64,000 nucleotides of DNA from DATEOR01 sp036279015 (GTDB lineage Bacteria > Actinomycetota > Thermoleophilia > Gaiellales > Gaiellaceae). Each line of letters begins with the position of its first letter. Position 1 is the stretch's first letter. The DNA lies in NCBI GenBank assembly GCA_036279015.1, contig DASUJY010000022.1, positions 1-64,000 of the forward strand, given 5' to 3'. Positions 1 to 7,962 of this stretch are shown here, in pieces. The position numbers and the translations under genes are program-made. The notes below the pieces were generated by a model, which was not told where the DNA came from, made no database searches, and was given only the letters and a program-made list of their open reading frames with translations.

Positions 1-39
1 GCCTCGCAGAGCCGCCGTTAGAAGCGACCTATCGCGGCG

Positions 40-45
40 TAGAAT
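40..45 (+). promoter_or_regulatory. -10 box of alaS (TAGAAT), leaderless-type
   Basis: TAGAAT ends 7 nt before the alaS ATG at 53. That spacing places the expected transcription start on or next to the start codon. No Shine-Dalgarno sequence precedes the ATG. Confidence 0.6.
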
Positions 46-52
46 CGGTCAC

Positions 53-2596
53 ATGCAGACCTCCGCCGAGCTGCGGGAGGGCTTTCTCGCCTACTTCGAG
101 TCGAAGGGGCATACGCGCCTGCCATCGTGGCCGCTGATCCCGCGGCCGGAGGACCACTCGACGCTCCTCACGTCGGCCGGCATGCAGCCGCAGATGCCGT
201 ACTTCCTCGGTCGCGAGCCGCCTCCCGCCCCGCTCACGACGACGGTGCAGAAGTGCTTCCGCACCCCGGACATCGACGAGGTCGGGCTCGACGGCCACCA
301 CCTCACCTTCTTCGAGATGCTCGGCAACTTCTCGTTCGGGCAGTACTTCAAGGAGGGCGCGATCGAGCTGGCGACGGAGTTCATCCGGGAGCACCTGAAG
401 CTCGACTGGGAGCGCATCTGGGCGACGGTGCACGCTGGCGACCCGCAGCTGGGCCTCGGAGAGGACGAGGTCGCCGTCGGCTTCTGGGAGCAGGCCGGCC
501 TGCCGCGCGAGCGGATCGTTCCTCTCCCGAGCAGCGAGAACTTCTGGTCGGTCGGAGGTCCGGGTCCCTGCGGGCCGGACTCGGAGATCTACTTCGACTG
601 GGGCGACGAGTACGGCTGCGGCGACCCGAGCTGCGCGCCCGCCTGCCCGCGTTGCGACCGCTTCCTCGAGTTCTGGAATCTCGTCTTCATGGAGTACGAG
701 CTCAGGCCGGACGGAACGCTGACGCCGCTCCCGGAGCAGAACGTCGACACCGGCATGGGCATCGAGCGGCTCGCCTCCATCGTCCAGCAGGTGCCTTCCC
801 GCTCCGTCTACGAGACAGACGGCTACCGGACGATCATGGCCTGGATCGAGGCGGAGAGCGGCGTCGCCTGGGACCGGGACGAGGCCGCCACGAAGGCGCA
901 TCGCATCCTCGCCGACCACGGGCGCGGGATGACCTGCCTCGTCGGCGACGGCGTCGTCCCGTCCAACGAAGGGCGCGGCTACGTCCTGCGCCGCATCATC
1001 CGCCGCGCCGTCCAGCAGGCGCGGAAGATCGGGCTCGACGACCTCTGGCGGCTCTCCGACGTCGTCGTCGAGCAGATGGGCGCCTGGTATCCCGAGCTGG
1101 AGGCGAACCGGAGCACCATCCGCGACGTGCTCCGCGGCGAGGAGGAGCGCTTCTCGGAGACGCTCGCCCGCGGGCTCAAGCTCTTCGAGGAGGTGGCGGC
1201 GCGCGGGGACATCTCCGGCGACGATGCCTTCACGCTCACCGCGACGTACGGCTTCCCCGTCGAGCTGACCGCCGAGCTGGCCCGCGAGCGCGGCCTCGCC
1301 CTCGACGAGGACGGCTTCGCTCGGCTGATGGAGGAGCACCGCGAGATCTCGCGCGCGGGCGGCGAGCGAAGCGAGGTGCAGCGCGCTGCCGAGTTCGCGC
1401 GCGACGCCGGCTTCGAGACCGAGTTCGTCGGGTGGGAGAAAACGGAGGCGCTCACCCAGATCGGCGCCCTCGACGAGCTCGGAGACGGCACGTTCCTCGC
1501 CAAGCTCCGCGAGTCGCCGTTCTATCCCGAGGGCGGCGGGCAGGTAAGCGACCAGGGCTGGATCGAGTCCGACGGCCGGCGAGCGGAGCTCGTCGCCGCC
1601 TTCCGCTTCGGCGAGGACCAGGCGCTTACCTTCCGCGGCGAAGGCTTCTCGGCCGGCGACCGCGTCAAGGCGGTCGTCGTCTGGAGGGCGCGCTTTCCGA
1701 CGATGGCCAACCACACGGCGACCCACCTCCTCCACAAGGCCCTCCAGGACGTGCTCGGCGACCACGTGCGCCAGGCCGGCTCCGCGGTGCGGCCGGACAA
1801 GCTCCGCTTCGACTTCGCCCACCCGCAGGCGCTCACCTCCGAGGAGCGCACCCGGGTCGAGGAGCTCGTCAACGAGCGGATCTTCGAGAACCTGCCCGTC
1901 CACGCGTTCCTGACCCCGATCGACGAGGCGCGGAAGCTCGGGGCGATGATGCTCTTCGGAGAGAAGTACGGCGACGTCGTGCGGGTGGTCGAGATCCCCG
2001 GCTTCTCGCGCGAGCTCTGCGGGGGCACGCATGTCCGCTCGACCGCGGAGATCGGCGCCTTCGCCCTTCTCGCCGAGAGCTCGGTCGGCTCGGGCGTGCG
2101 GCGGATCGAGGCCGTCACCTCGGGTGAGGCGTTCGCCTACCTGCGCGCGCAGGCGGAGGAGAGCCGCGCGCTCCGCGCCGAGCTCGAGCAGGCGCGCAAG
2201 GACGCGCGCGCGAAACCCGAGCCGCCGCCCGGGCCCGAGGTCGTCGTCGAGCGGCGAAACCAGGCCGGCGGCGTCGAGGTGATCGTCATGGAGCTCGCGG
2301 GCTCGACTCCCGACGACATGCTCGAGCTCTCCGACCGGCTGAAGCAGAAGCATGCGCCCGCAGCGATCGTGCTCGGGGCGCGGGACGACGGGCGCGTCCA
2401 TCTCGTCGTTAACCTCGACCGCTCCCTCGAGGAACGGGGGCTCGACGCCGTCAAGCTCGTGCGGGCGGCCGCCGCCCTGATGGGCGGAGGAGGAGGCGGC
2501 AGGGCGACGATGGCGCGCGCCGGCGGGCGGGATCCCGAGAAGCTCGCCGACGCCCTCGCGCAGGCCGAGCAGGACCTGCTTGCAGCTCTCGCGTAG
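53..2596 (+). CDS. alaS: Alanyl-tRNA synthetase
   Basis: Charges tRNA-Ala with alanine in the cytoplasm and hydrolyses mischarged Ser/Gly-tRNA-Ala. The 847-aa length fits a complete bacterial AlaRS. The N-terminal class II catalytic core carries TTTVQKCFRTPDIDEVG and FFEMLGNFSFG. The editing domain carries the zinc-binding NHTATHLLHKAL motif near residue 553 and LCGGTHVRST near 655. A glycine-rich C-terminal C-Ala domain (GGGGGGRATMARAGG) ends the protein. It opens a forward gene block followed by ruvX and mltG, a common actinobacterial neighbourhood. The ATG at 53 is supported by the class II N-terminus starting immediately and by the TAGAAT box 7 nt upstream. Confidence 0.97.
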   Translation: MQTSAELREGFLAYFESKGHTRLPSWPLIPRPEDHSTLLTSAGMQPQMPYFLGREPPPAPLTTTVQKCFRTPDIDEVGLDGHHLTFFEMLGNFSFGQYFKEGAIELATEFIREHLKLDWERIWATVHAGDPQLGLGEDEVAVGFWEQAGLPRERIVPLPSSENFWSVGGPGPCGPDSEIYFDWGDEYGCGDPSCAPACPRCDRFLEFWNLVFMEYELRPDGTLTPLPEQNVDTGMGIERLASIVQQVPSRSVYETDGYRTIMAWIEAESGVAWDRDEAATKAHRILADHGRGMTCLVGDGVVPSNEGRGYVLRRIIRRAVQQARKIGLDDLWRLSDVVVEQMGAWYPELEANRSTIRDVLRGEEERFSETLARGLKLFEEVAARGDISGDDAFTLTATYGFPVELTAELARERGLALDEDGFARLMEEHREISRAGGERSEVQRAAEFARDAGFETEFVGWEKTEALTQIGALDELGDGTFLAKLRESPFYPEGGGQVSDQGWIESDGRRAELVAAFRFGEDQALTFRGEGFSAGDRVKAVVVWRARFPTMANHTATHLLHKALQDVLGDHVRQAGSAVRPDKLRFDFAHPQALTSEERTRVEELVNERIFENLPVHAFLTPIDEARKLGAMMLFGEKYGDVVRVVEIPGFSRELCGGTHVRSTAEIGAFALLAESSVGSGVRRIEAVTSGEAFAYLRAQAEESRALRAELEQARKDARAKPEPPPGPEVVVERRNQAGGVEVIVMELAGSTPDDMLELSDRLKQKHAPAAIVLGARDDGRVHLVVNLDRSLEERGLDAVKLVRAAAALMGGGGGGRATMARAGGRDPEKLADALAQAEQDLLAALA

Positions 2597-2623
2597 CCGC
2601 TTCCGCGCGGTCGAGAAACGCGC

Positions 2624-2629
2624 TAGATT
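2624..2629 (+). promoter_or_regulatory. -10-like box (TAGATT) before the small gene at 2642
   Basis: TAGATT lies in the 45-bp gap after alaS. It ends 12 nt before the TTG at 2642, a little further than most leaderless examples here. It would give a very short leader. Confidence 0.4.
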
Positions 2630-2641
2630 CTGTCTGCCGTC

Positions 2642-2953
2642 TTGCTCCCCCTGGAGGACGCCGTGCCCGCTCCCACGCGCGAGATCGGTCGCAACGGGAC
2701 ACTGTTCCGCGAGATCAACGCCTACATCGCGGACGTGTCGCGGCATCTCACCGGCGCCGAGGAGCTCGAGGTCCTGTGCGAGTGCGAGCAGCTCGACTGC
2801 GTCGTGACGATCGCCCTGAGCCTGGACGACTACCGGGCGGCCCGCGGGGAGGAGTCCATCTTCATCGTCGCGCCCGGCCACCAGTCGCCGGAACGCGCGC
2901 GCATCGTGCGCGAGACGGAGACGTACCTGCTCGTCGAGAAGAACTCGGCCTGA
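2642..2953 (+). CDS. Conserved small protein of unknown function
   Basis: A 103-aa soluble protein with no family I can name. The middle carries a cysteine cluster (CECEQLDC, near residue 47) and the C-terminal half reads like a small alpha/beta domain ending in LLVEKNSA. There is no signal peptide or membrane segment. It sits between alaS and ruvX, where actinobacteria often carry small hypothetical genes. The start is uncertain: TTG at 2642, or GTG at 2663, which gives a protein starting PAPTREIG. The -10-like box at 2624 favours the first. The cysteines could bind metal, but this is only a guess. Confidence 0.65.
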   Translation: MLPLEDAVPAPTREIGRNGTLFREINAYIADVSRHLTGAEELEVLCECEQLDCVVTIALSLDDYRAARGEESIFIVAPGHQSPERARIVRETETYLLVEKNSA

Positions 2954-2963
2954 GCCACATCAC

Positions 2964-2969
2964 TAGAAT
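2964..2969 (+). promoter_or_regulatory. -10 box of ruvX (TAGAAT)
   Basis: TAGAAT ends 9 nt before the ruvX GTG at 2979. The 25-bp intergenic gap has no ribosome binding site. Confidence 0.55.
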
Positions 2970-2978
2970 CGCCCGCCT

Positions 2979-3374
2979 GTGAAGGTGCTCGCCCTCGACT
3001 ACGGCTCGGCCCGGACCGGGGTCGCCGTGTCGGACCCGACCGGAACCGTGGCGCGGCCGCTCGAGGTCGTCGAGAACGCGTCGAAGGAGAACGGCCTGCG
3101 GCGGATCGTCGCGCTCGTCGAGCGGGAGAACGTCGAGCGCATCGTGGTGGGCCTGCCGATCACCCTCCGCGGCGAGCGCGGCGCGCAGGCGCAGGAGACC
3201 GAGGCCTTCGTGGACGCCCTGCGAGGTCTCACCGAGGTTCCGATCGAGAGCTTCGACGAGCGCTTCACGACGAAGCTGGCCGAGTCTCAGCCGCGCGACG
3301 CCCCTGCGGATGCGGTCGCCGCCGCGCATCTCCTGTCGACGTACCTGGAATGGCAGAGCGCCCTCCCGAGCTGA
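2979..3374 (+). CDS. ruvX: YqgF/RuvX Holliday-junction-resolvase-like nuclease
   Basis: RNase H-fold nuclease of the YqgF family, linked to rRNA 5'-end processing and possibly recombination. At 131 aa it has normal family length. It starts with the first acidic strand ALDYGSARTGVAVSD and contains VVGLPITLRGERG in mid-protein. The FDERFTT strand and the final D-A-A-A-H-L-L helix supply the other active-site acids. The order alaS-ruvX-mltG-aroE is conserved in many Gram-positive and actinobacterial genomes. Its last 25 bases overlap mltG, so translation is probably coupled. Confidence 0.93.
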   Translation: MKVLALDYGSARTGVAVSDPTGTVARPLEVVENASKENGLRRIVALVERENVERIVVGLPITLRGERGAQAQETEAFVDALRGLTEVPIESFDERFTTKLAESQPRDAPADAVAAAHLLSTYLEWQSALPS

Positions 3375-4261
3375 GACCGCCCCGGCGCTCCTTGCACGCG
3401 ACCCGCGGGCTGGCCGCGCTCGGCGGGCTGATCCTCGGCATCGGCGTGCTCGCGGCGATCGCCTTCGCCGTGGTTGGGCGGGACGACGCGTCGAATGCGG
3501 GCGCGTCCGCCAGCGGGACGACCACCGGCCCGCCGCCGAAGCCAGTCCTCCGGATCGTCTTCCCCGAGGGGTTCACGCGCGCCCAGATGGCCGAGCGGAT
3601 CACGGCTGTGAACAAGATCGCCGAGGACAAGCGCAAGGTGACGCCGAAGCTCGCGGCCAAGAAGTACCTGCGCCTGACGGAGTCGACGAGCCCGCCGGCG
3701 GGGTTCCCGAAGGACGTTCCGAACCTCGAAGGCTTTCTCTTCCCCGCAACGTACGACTTCACCGAGGACACCACGACGAAGGAGCTCGTCAGCGACCAGC
3801 TGACGGCCTTCGCGAACGCCTGGGGGCAGCTCGACCTCCGCTACGCGAAGTCGAAGAACCTGAAGCCCTACGACGTTCTCATCATCGCCTCGATGGTGGA
3901 GAAGGAGGTGCTCGTTCCCAAGGAACGCCGCCTCGTCGCCGCCGTCATCTACAACCGGCTGCGCCTCGGGATGCCGCTCGGGATCGACGCGACGATCCGT
4001 TACGGCTTCGACATCCCGCCCACCGAGCCGATTCAGCCGAGCCAGCTCGAATCCGACAACCCGTACAACACGCGCAAGTTCGCGGGCCTCACTCCGACGC
4101 CGATCGGAAACCCCGGTCTGGCCTCCCTCCAGGCAGCGGCGCATCCGGCGAAGGTCGACTACCTCTACTTCGTGCGCAAGCCGGACTGCAAGAGCCACTT
4201 CTTCACCGCCGACGAGCAGGAGTTCCTGAACTACCCGCGCGGCGGCCTCGACTGCGGTTGA
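3350..4261 (+). CDS. mltG: Endolytic murein transglycosylase MltG (YceG)
   Basis: Inner-membrane enzyme that cleaves nascent peptidoglycan and releases strands during elongation. The 303-aa protein has a short basic cytoplasmic tail, one membrane segment at about residues 20-40 and an extracytoplasmic YceG domain. The catalytic-glutamate motif is clear in IIASMVEKEVLVPKERR, followed by NRLRLGMPLGIDATIRYG. It overlaps ruvX by 25 bp. Its TGA stop is embedded in the TTG start of aroE (TTGA at 4258-4261). The N-terminal periplasmic region is short compared with E. coli MltG but typical for actinobacterial versions. Confidence 0.93.
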   Translation: MAERPPELRPPRRSLHATRGLAALGGLILGIGVLAAIAFAVVGRDDASNAGASASGTTTGPPPKPVLRIVFPEGFTRAQMAERITAVNKIAEDKRKVTPKLAAKKYLRLTESTSPPAGFPKDVPNLEGFLFPATYDFTEDTTTKELVSDQLTAFANAWGQLDLRYAKSKNLKPYDVLIIASMVEKEVLVPKERRLVAAVIYNRLRLGMPLGIDATIRYGFDIPPTEPIQPSQLESDNPYNTRKFAGLTPTPIGNPGLASLQAAAHPAKVDYLYFVRKPDCKSHFFTADEQEFLNYPRGGLDCG

Positions 4262-5073
4262 CCGGCGAGACGCGCCTCGTCGGGCTTCTCGGCGATCCCG
4301 TCGGCCACTCGCTCTCGCCGCGGATGCAGAACGCCGGCTTCGCCGCGCTTGCCCTCGACTGGGCCTATGTCGCACTTCCGGTCGAGGCCGAGCGGCTCGA
4401 GCAGGCGGTCGCCGGCCTCGTCGCGCTCGGGTTCGCGGGCGCGAACGTGACGATCCCGCACAAGACGGCGATCGTGGCGTTCTGCGACGAGCTCGACGAG
4501 GTGGCCGCGCGCGCGGGCTCGGTCAACACGCTCGTCGTCCGCGACCGGCGCGTGCTCGGCTCCAGCACCGACGGCCCTGCCGTCGTCGGGCTCGTCGAGC
4601 CGGTCGGCGCCCGGGTCCTCGTGCTCGGGGCGGGGGGCGCGGCCCAGGCGGTTGCAACCGCCCTCGGAGATGCCGGTGCGGCGTCGATCGCCGTGGGCGC
4701 GCGAGACGGGGAGCGTGCGCACGCGCTCGCGGTCAGGCTGCGAACGCTCTTCCCGGAGCTCGAGATCTTGGCAGTCGGGGAGTGGCCGCCCGACGGCGAG
4801 GGGGCGACGCTCGTCGTCAACGCGACGCCGATCCGCGACGAGGCCCCCGTGAGCCCTGCGGGCGGGCAGCAGGTCGTCGACCTCGCCTACCGCGCCGACG
4901 GCTCCCATACCGCGTTCGTCGCGGCTGCGCGGCAGGCCGGCTGCGAGCGTGTGGTCGACGGCCTCGACGTGCTACTCGCCCAGGGGGCGCTCTCGTTCGA
5001 GCGCTGGACGGGGATCGAGGCGCCGGTCGACGTCATGCGGGCCGCCCTCGGACGCGGCGAGCCTGCGGCGTAG
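4258..5073 (+). CDS. aroE: Shikimate dehydrogenase
   Basis: Reduces 3-dehydroshikimate to shikimate with NADPH. The 271-aa protein begins with the substrate-binding signature GDPVGHSLSPRMQNAGF. It contains GANVTIPHK with the catalytic lysine and continues with NTLV and a Rossmann loop VLGAGGAAQAV near residue 120. The C-terminus has the usual DVLLAQGALSFERWTG helix. The TTG start overlaps the mltG stop, which fits translational coupling. Its TAG stop begins the TAGGCT box in front of aroC. Confidence 0.95.
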   Translation: MTGETRLVGLLGDPVGHSLSPRMQNAGFAALALDWAYVALPVEAERLEQAVAGLVALGFAGANVTIPHKTAIVAFCDELDEVAARAGSVNTLVVRDRRVLGSSTDGPAVVGLVEPVGARVLVLGAGGAAQAVATALGDAGAASIAVGARDGERAHALAVRLRTLFPELEILAVGEWPPDGEGATLVVNATPIRDEAPVSPAGGQQVVDLAYRADGSHTAFVAAARQAGCERVVDGLDVLLAQGALSFERWTGIEAPVDVMRAALGRGEPAA

Positions 5074-5076
5074 GCT
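5071..5076 (+). promoter_or_regulatory. -10 box of aroC (TAGGCT), overlaps the aroE stop
   Basis: The aroE TAG stop forms the first half of TAGGCT, which ends 7 nt before the aroC ATG at 5084. Confidence 0.45.
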
Positions 5077-5083
5077 TCGCGCG

Positions 5084-6163
5084 ATGACGCTGACCCTGAC
5101 CACTGCGGGCGAGTCCCACGGACCGGCGCTCGTCGGCATCCTGACCGGCCTCCCGGCCGGCCTGGTGCTCGACCGCGAGGCGATCCAGGAGGATCTCCGC
5201 CGCCGCCAGCAGGGCTACGGCCGGAGCCCCAGGCAGCAGATCGAGACGGACACGATCGAGGTGCTCGCCGGCCTCCGCCACGGGCGCACGCTGGGAACGC
5301 CGCTCGCGTTCCTCGTCCGAAACCGCGACCACGCGAGCTGGGAGTGGGGGATGAGCACCTGGCCGCCGGAGGGCGAGCCTGCCGGCAAGGGCAAGGAGCC
5401 CGTCACGCTTCCACGTCCCGGTCACGCCGATCTCTCCGGCGTCATGAAGTTCGGGCTCGACGATGTGCGCGACGCGCTCGAGCGCGCGAGCGCCAGGCAC
5501 ACGGCCGCGATCGTCGCCGGCGGCGCCGTCGCCAAGTCCCTCCTGGGCGAGATCGAGGTCGAGGTGACGAGCGCCGCCGCCGGCGACGACCTCGAGGAAC
5601 GGATCGACGCGGCGCGGGCCGAGCGGGACACGGTCGGCGGAACCGTCGAGGTACGGGCGCGCGGCGTGCCACCGGGCCTCGGCTCCTACGCGACGAAGGA
5701 GGAGCGCCTCGACGCGCGGCTCGCCTGGACGCTGATGGGGACGCAGGCGGTCAAGGGCGTCGAGATCGGAGACGGCTTCGCGCTCGCAGGCCTCCGCGGG
5801 TCCGAGGCGCACGACGAGATCCTGCGCGACGAGCGCGGGTACCACCGCGTGACGAACCGGGCCGGCGGTCTCGAGGCGGGGGTTTCGAACGGTGAGGAGA
5901 TCGTCGTCCGCGCCGCGATGAAGCCGCTGCCGACGCTCATGCGTCCGCTCCGCTCGTCCGACCTCGAGACCGGGGAGCCGGGCCAGGCGCTCGTCGAGCG
6001 CTCCGACGTCGCCGCGGTCGAGGCGCTCGCCGTCGTCGCCGAGGCGTGCGTCGCGTTCGAGCTCGCGCGCGCCGCCCGCGAGAAGTTCGGCGGCGATTCG
6101 CTCGGCGACTTCGTCGGGGCCTGGCGTGCCTATCTGGAGCGCATCCCCTGGTCGGCGCGCTAG
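5084..6163 (+). CDS. aroC: Chorismate synthase
   Basis: Converts 5-enolpyruvylshikimate 3-phosphate to chorismate using reduced FMN. The 359-aa protein opens with TTAGESHGPALVGILTGLPAG. It contains the family motifs ALERASARHTA and the late GGLEAGVSNGEEIVVR and MKPLPTLM segments, as well as the basic RRRQQGYGRSPRQQ segment. It is complete and lies between aroE and aroKB. Of the remaining shikimate genes, aroA (EPSP synthase) and the first-step DAHP synthase are absent from the window. Confidence 0.96.
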   Translation: MTLTLTTAGESHGPALVGILTGLPAGLVLDREAIQEDLRRRQQGYGRSPRQQIETDTIEVLAGLRHGRTLGTPLAFLVRNRDHASWEWGMSTWPPEGEPAGKGKEPVTLPRPGHADLSGVMKFGLDDVRDALERASARHTAAIVAGGAVAKSLLGEIEVEVTSAAAGDDLEERIDAARAERDTVGGTVEVRARGVPPGLGSYATKEERLDARLAWTLMGTQAVKGVEIGDGFALAGLRGSEAHDEILRDERGYHRVTNRAGGLEAGVSNGEEIVVRAAMKPLPTLMRPLRSSDLETGEPGQALVERSDVAAVEALAVVAEACVAFELARAAREKFGGDSLGDFVGAWRAYLERIPWSAR

Positions 6164-7512
6164 CGCGGCATATCGGGCTCGCCGGCTTCATGGGAGCCGG
6201 CAAGTCGACGCTCGGGCGCGCCGTCGCCGATCGCACCCAGCGGCCCTTTGTCGACACCGACGCCGAGATCGAGCGCCTGCATGGGCCGATCCCGGAGCTC
6301 TTCGAGCGGGGTGAGGCCGAGTTTCGACGACTCGAGGAGCAGGTCGTCGCCGAGGCGCTCGCCGGCCCTCCGGCGGTGATCGCGCTCGGCGGCGGCGCGA
6401 TTCTCTCGGAGAGAACTCGCGAGCGCCTGCGCGCGCACGCCTTCGTCGTCCACGTCGAGGTCGACGCGGACACGGCCTGGCAGCGCGTCGGCGACTCCGG
6501 CCGTCCGCTCGCTCGCGACGAGGAGGCGTTCCGCCGGCTCCACCAGGAGCGCGCCGAGGTCTACAAGGCCGTCTCTCAGGCCGCAGCCGGCGACGTCGAC
6601 GGGATCCTGCTCGCGGCGCTCCGGATCTCGTTCGGAATGGACGGAGGCCCGTCGGGGGTCGCCGCTGTCGTCGCCGACGAGCACGTCCTCACGCTGCACA
6701 GGCCGCCGCTGGAAGGGCCGGTCCACGCGGTGCCCGCCGGGGAGCTTGCGAAGACACTCGCCGTGGTCGAGCGGCTCTGGTCGGAGCTCTCGGTCGACCG
6801 CGATGGCACCATCGCCGCGTTCGGCGGCGGCTCGACGATCGACGTGGCCGGCTTTGCGGCAGCGACCCATCTCCGCGGCGTCGAGTGGGTCGCCATGCCA
6901 ACGACTCTGACGGGTCAGGTCGACGCCGCGATCGGCGGCAAGACGGGCATCGATACGCAGCTGGGCAAGAACCTGGCCGGCGCGTTCCATTTTCCCTCGC
7001 ACGTCCTCGTCGACAACTCCTACCTCGCGACGCTGCCCGAATCGCAACGGCGAGCCGGGATGGCGGAGGTCGTGAAGACGGGCCTCCTCGCCGGCCGCGA
7101 CCTCTGGGCCCTCCCGGAGCAGGAGATGGTGCGCGCCTGCGCCGCGTACAAGGCAGGTGTCGTCCTCTCGGATCCGTGGGAGCGCGAGGGCCGGCGCGCC
7201 GTCCTCAATCTCGGTCACACGTTCGCGCACGCCCTCGAGAAAGGCTCCGGTTACACGGTCTCGCACGGCGAGGCCGTCGCGCTCGGGCTCCTGGCCGCGC
7301 TCCGGCTCTCGGGCCTCCCGACCGATCCCGTGGAGGAGCTGCTGCGCCCGCAGCCGATCACGGCCGCCGCCGATGCTGCCTGGGCCGCGCTCAAGCGAGA
7401 CAAGAAGGGCGAGGGCCTCTTCGTCCTCCTCGAGGCGCCCGGCCGGCCGGTCGTGACGACGGTCTCGGACGAGGATGCCCGCCGGGCTCTCGACGCGCTG
7501 ATCCGAAAGTAG
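6148..7512 (+). CDS. aroKB: AroK-AroB fusion: shikimate kinase + 3-dehydroquinate synthase
   Basis: One open frame carries both enzymes. The N-terminal ~165 aa are shikimate kinase: P-loop GFMGAGKST, the acidic DTDAEIER motif, ALGGGA, and the lid RPLARD. The C-terminal ~290 aa are 3-dehydroquinate synthase: FGGGSTIDVAGF for NAD binding, PTTLTGQVDAAIGGKTGID, and the zinc-site motif NLGHTFAHALE. The frame is uninterrupted through the linker near residue 165, so this is a true fusion. Thermotoga has a comparable AroKB. The start is uncertain because no ATG, GTG or TTG lies at the expected N-terminus. The CTG at 6148 gives a good shikimate-kinase N-terminus overlapping aroC by 16 bp. The ATG at 6190 would remove the strand before the P-loop. 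Confidence 0.9.
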   Translation: MVGALARHIGLAGFMGAGKSTLGRAVADRTQRPFVDTDAEIERLHGPIPELFERGEAEFRRLEEQVVAEALAGPPAVIALGGGAILSERTRERLRAHAFVVHVEVDADTAWQRVGDSGRPLARDEEAFRRLHQERAEVYKAVSQAAAGDVDGILLAALRISFGMDGGPSGVAAVVADEHVLTLHRPPLEGPVHAVPAGELAKTLAVVERLWSELSVDRDGTIAAFGGGSTIDVAGFAAATHLRGVEWVAMPTTLTGQVDAAIGGKTGIDTQLGKNLAGAFHFPSHVLVDNSYLATLPESQRRAGMAEVVKTGLLAGRDLWALPEQEMVRACAAYKAGVVLSDPWEREGRRAVLNLGHTFAHALEKGSGYTVSHGEAVALGLLAALRLSGLPTDPVEELLRPQPITAAADAAWAALKRDKKGEGLFVLLEAPGRPVVTTVSDEDARRALDALIRK

Positions 7513-7515
7513 ACT
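7510..7515 (+). promoter_or_regulatory. -10 box of aroQ (TAGACT), overlaps the aroKB stop
   Basis: The TAG stop of aroKB begins TAGACT, which ends 6 nt before the aroQ GTG at 7522. Confidence 0.5.
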
Positions 7516-7521
7516 CGAGCG

Positions 7522-7962
7522 GTGCAGCTCTTCGTCGGGAACGGCGCCAACCTGAACGCGCTCGCCGAGCGCGATCCAGAGCTCTACGGCGGCATGGCCT
7601 ATCCCGAGCTCGAGACGCGAATCTACGAATGGGCGCGCGCGCTCGGGTGCTCGGTGCGGTGCGTCCAGACGAACTCCGAGGGGGAGTTCATCGACCTCTG
7701 CCACGAGGCGCGCGGCTGGGCGGACGGCGTCGTCGTCAACCCGGGTGCGTGGACGCACTACAGTTACGCGATCCGCGACGCGCTCGAGCTCTTCCACGTC
7801 ACCGTCGTCGAGGTGCATCTTTCGGACATCACGAAGAGGGAGGCTTGGCGGCGCAACTCCGTCATCGAGGATGTCGTCGACCATCGCGTCATCGGCCAGG
7901 GCCCGGACGGATATCGACAAGCGCTCGAGTTTCTCGCGCGGAAGGGGAAGGTCAAGAGGTGA
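7522..7962 (+). CDS. aroQ: 3-dehydroquinate dehydratase, type II
   Basis: Dehydrates 3-dehydroquinate to 3-dehydroshikimate with the type II dodecameric fold. At 146 aa it is the expected size. Active-site features are visible: the loop with arginine and tyrosine in ERDPELYGG, NPGAWTHYS with the catalytic histidine, EVHLSD with the second histidine, and the downstream arginine in AWRRNS. The usual N-terminal GPNLN is GANLN here, a mild deviation. The stop overlaps the pepP start as GTGA at 7959-7962. Confidence 0.94.
   Translation: MQLFVGNGANLNALAERDPELYGGMAYPELETRIYEWARALGCSVRCVQTNSEGEFIDLCHEARGWADGVVVNPGAWTHYSYAIRDALELFHVTVVEVHLSDITKREAWRRNSVIEDVVDHRVIGQGPDGYRQALEFLARKGKVKR

Noticed and set aside
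29..2881. Long open frame (950 codons) on the minus strand opposite alaS
   Set aside because: It is the antisense shadow of alaS. High third-position GC removes stop codons from the opposite frame, and the translation is low-complexity without any family motif.
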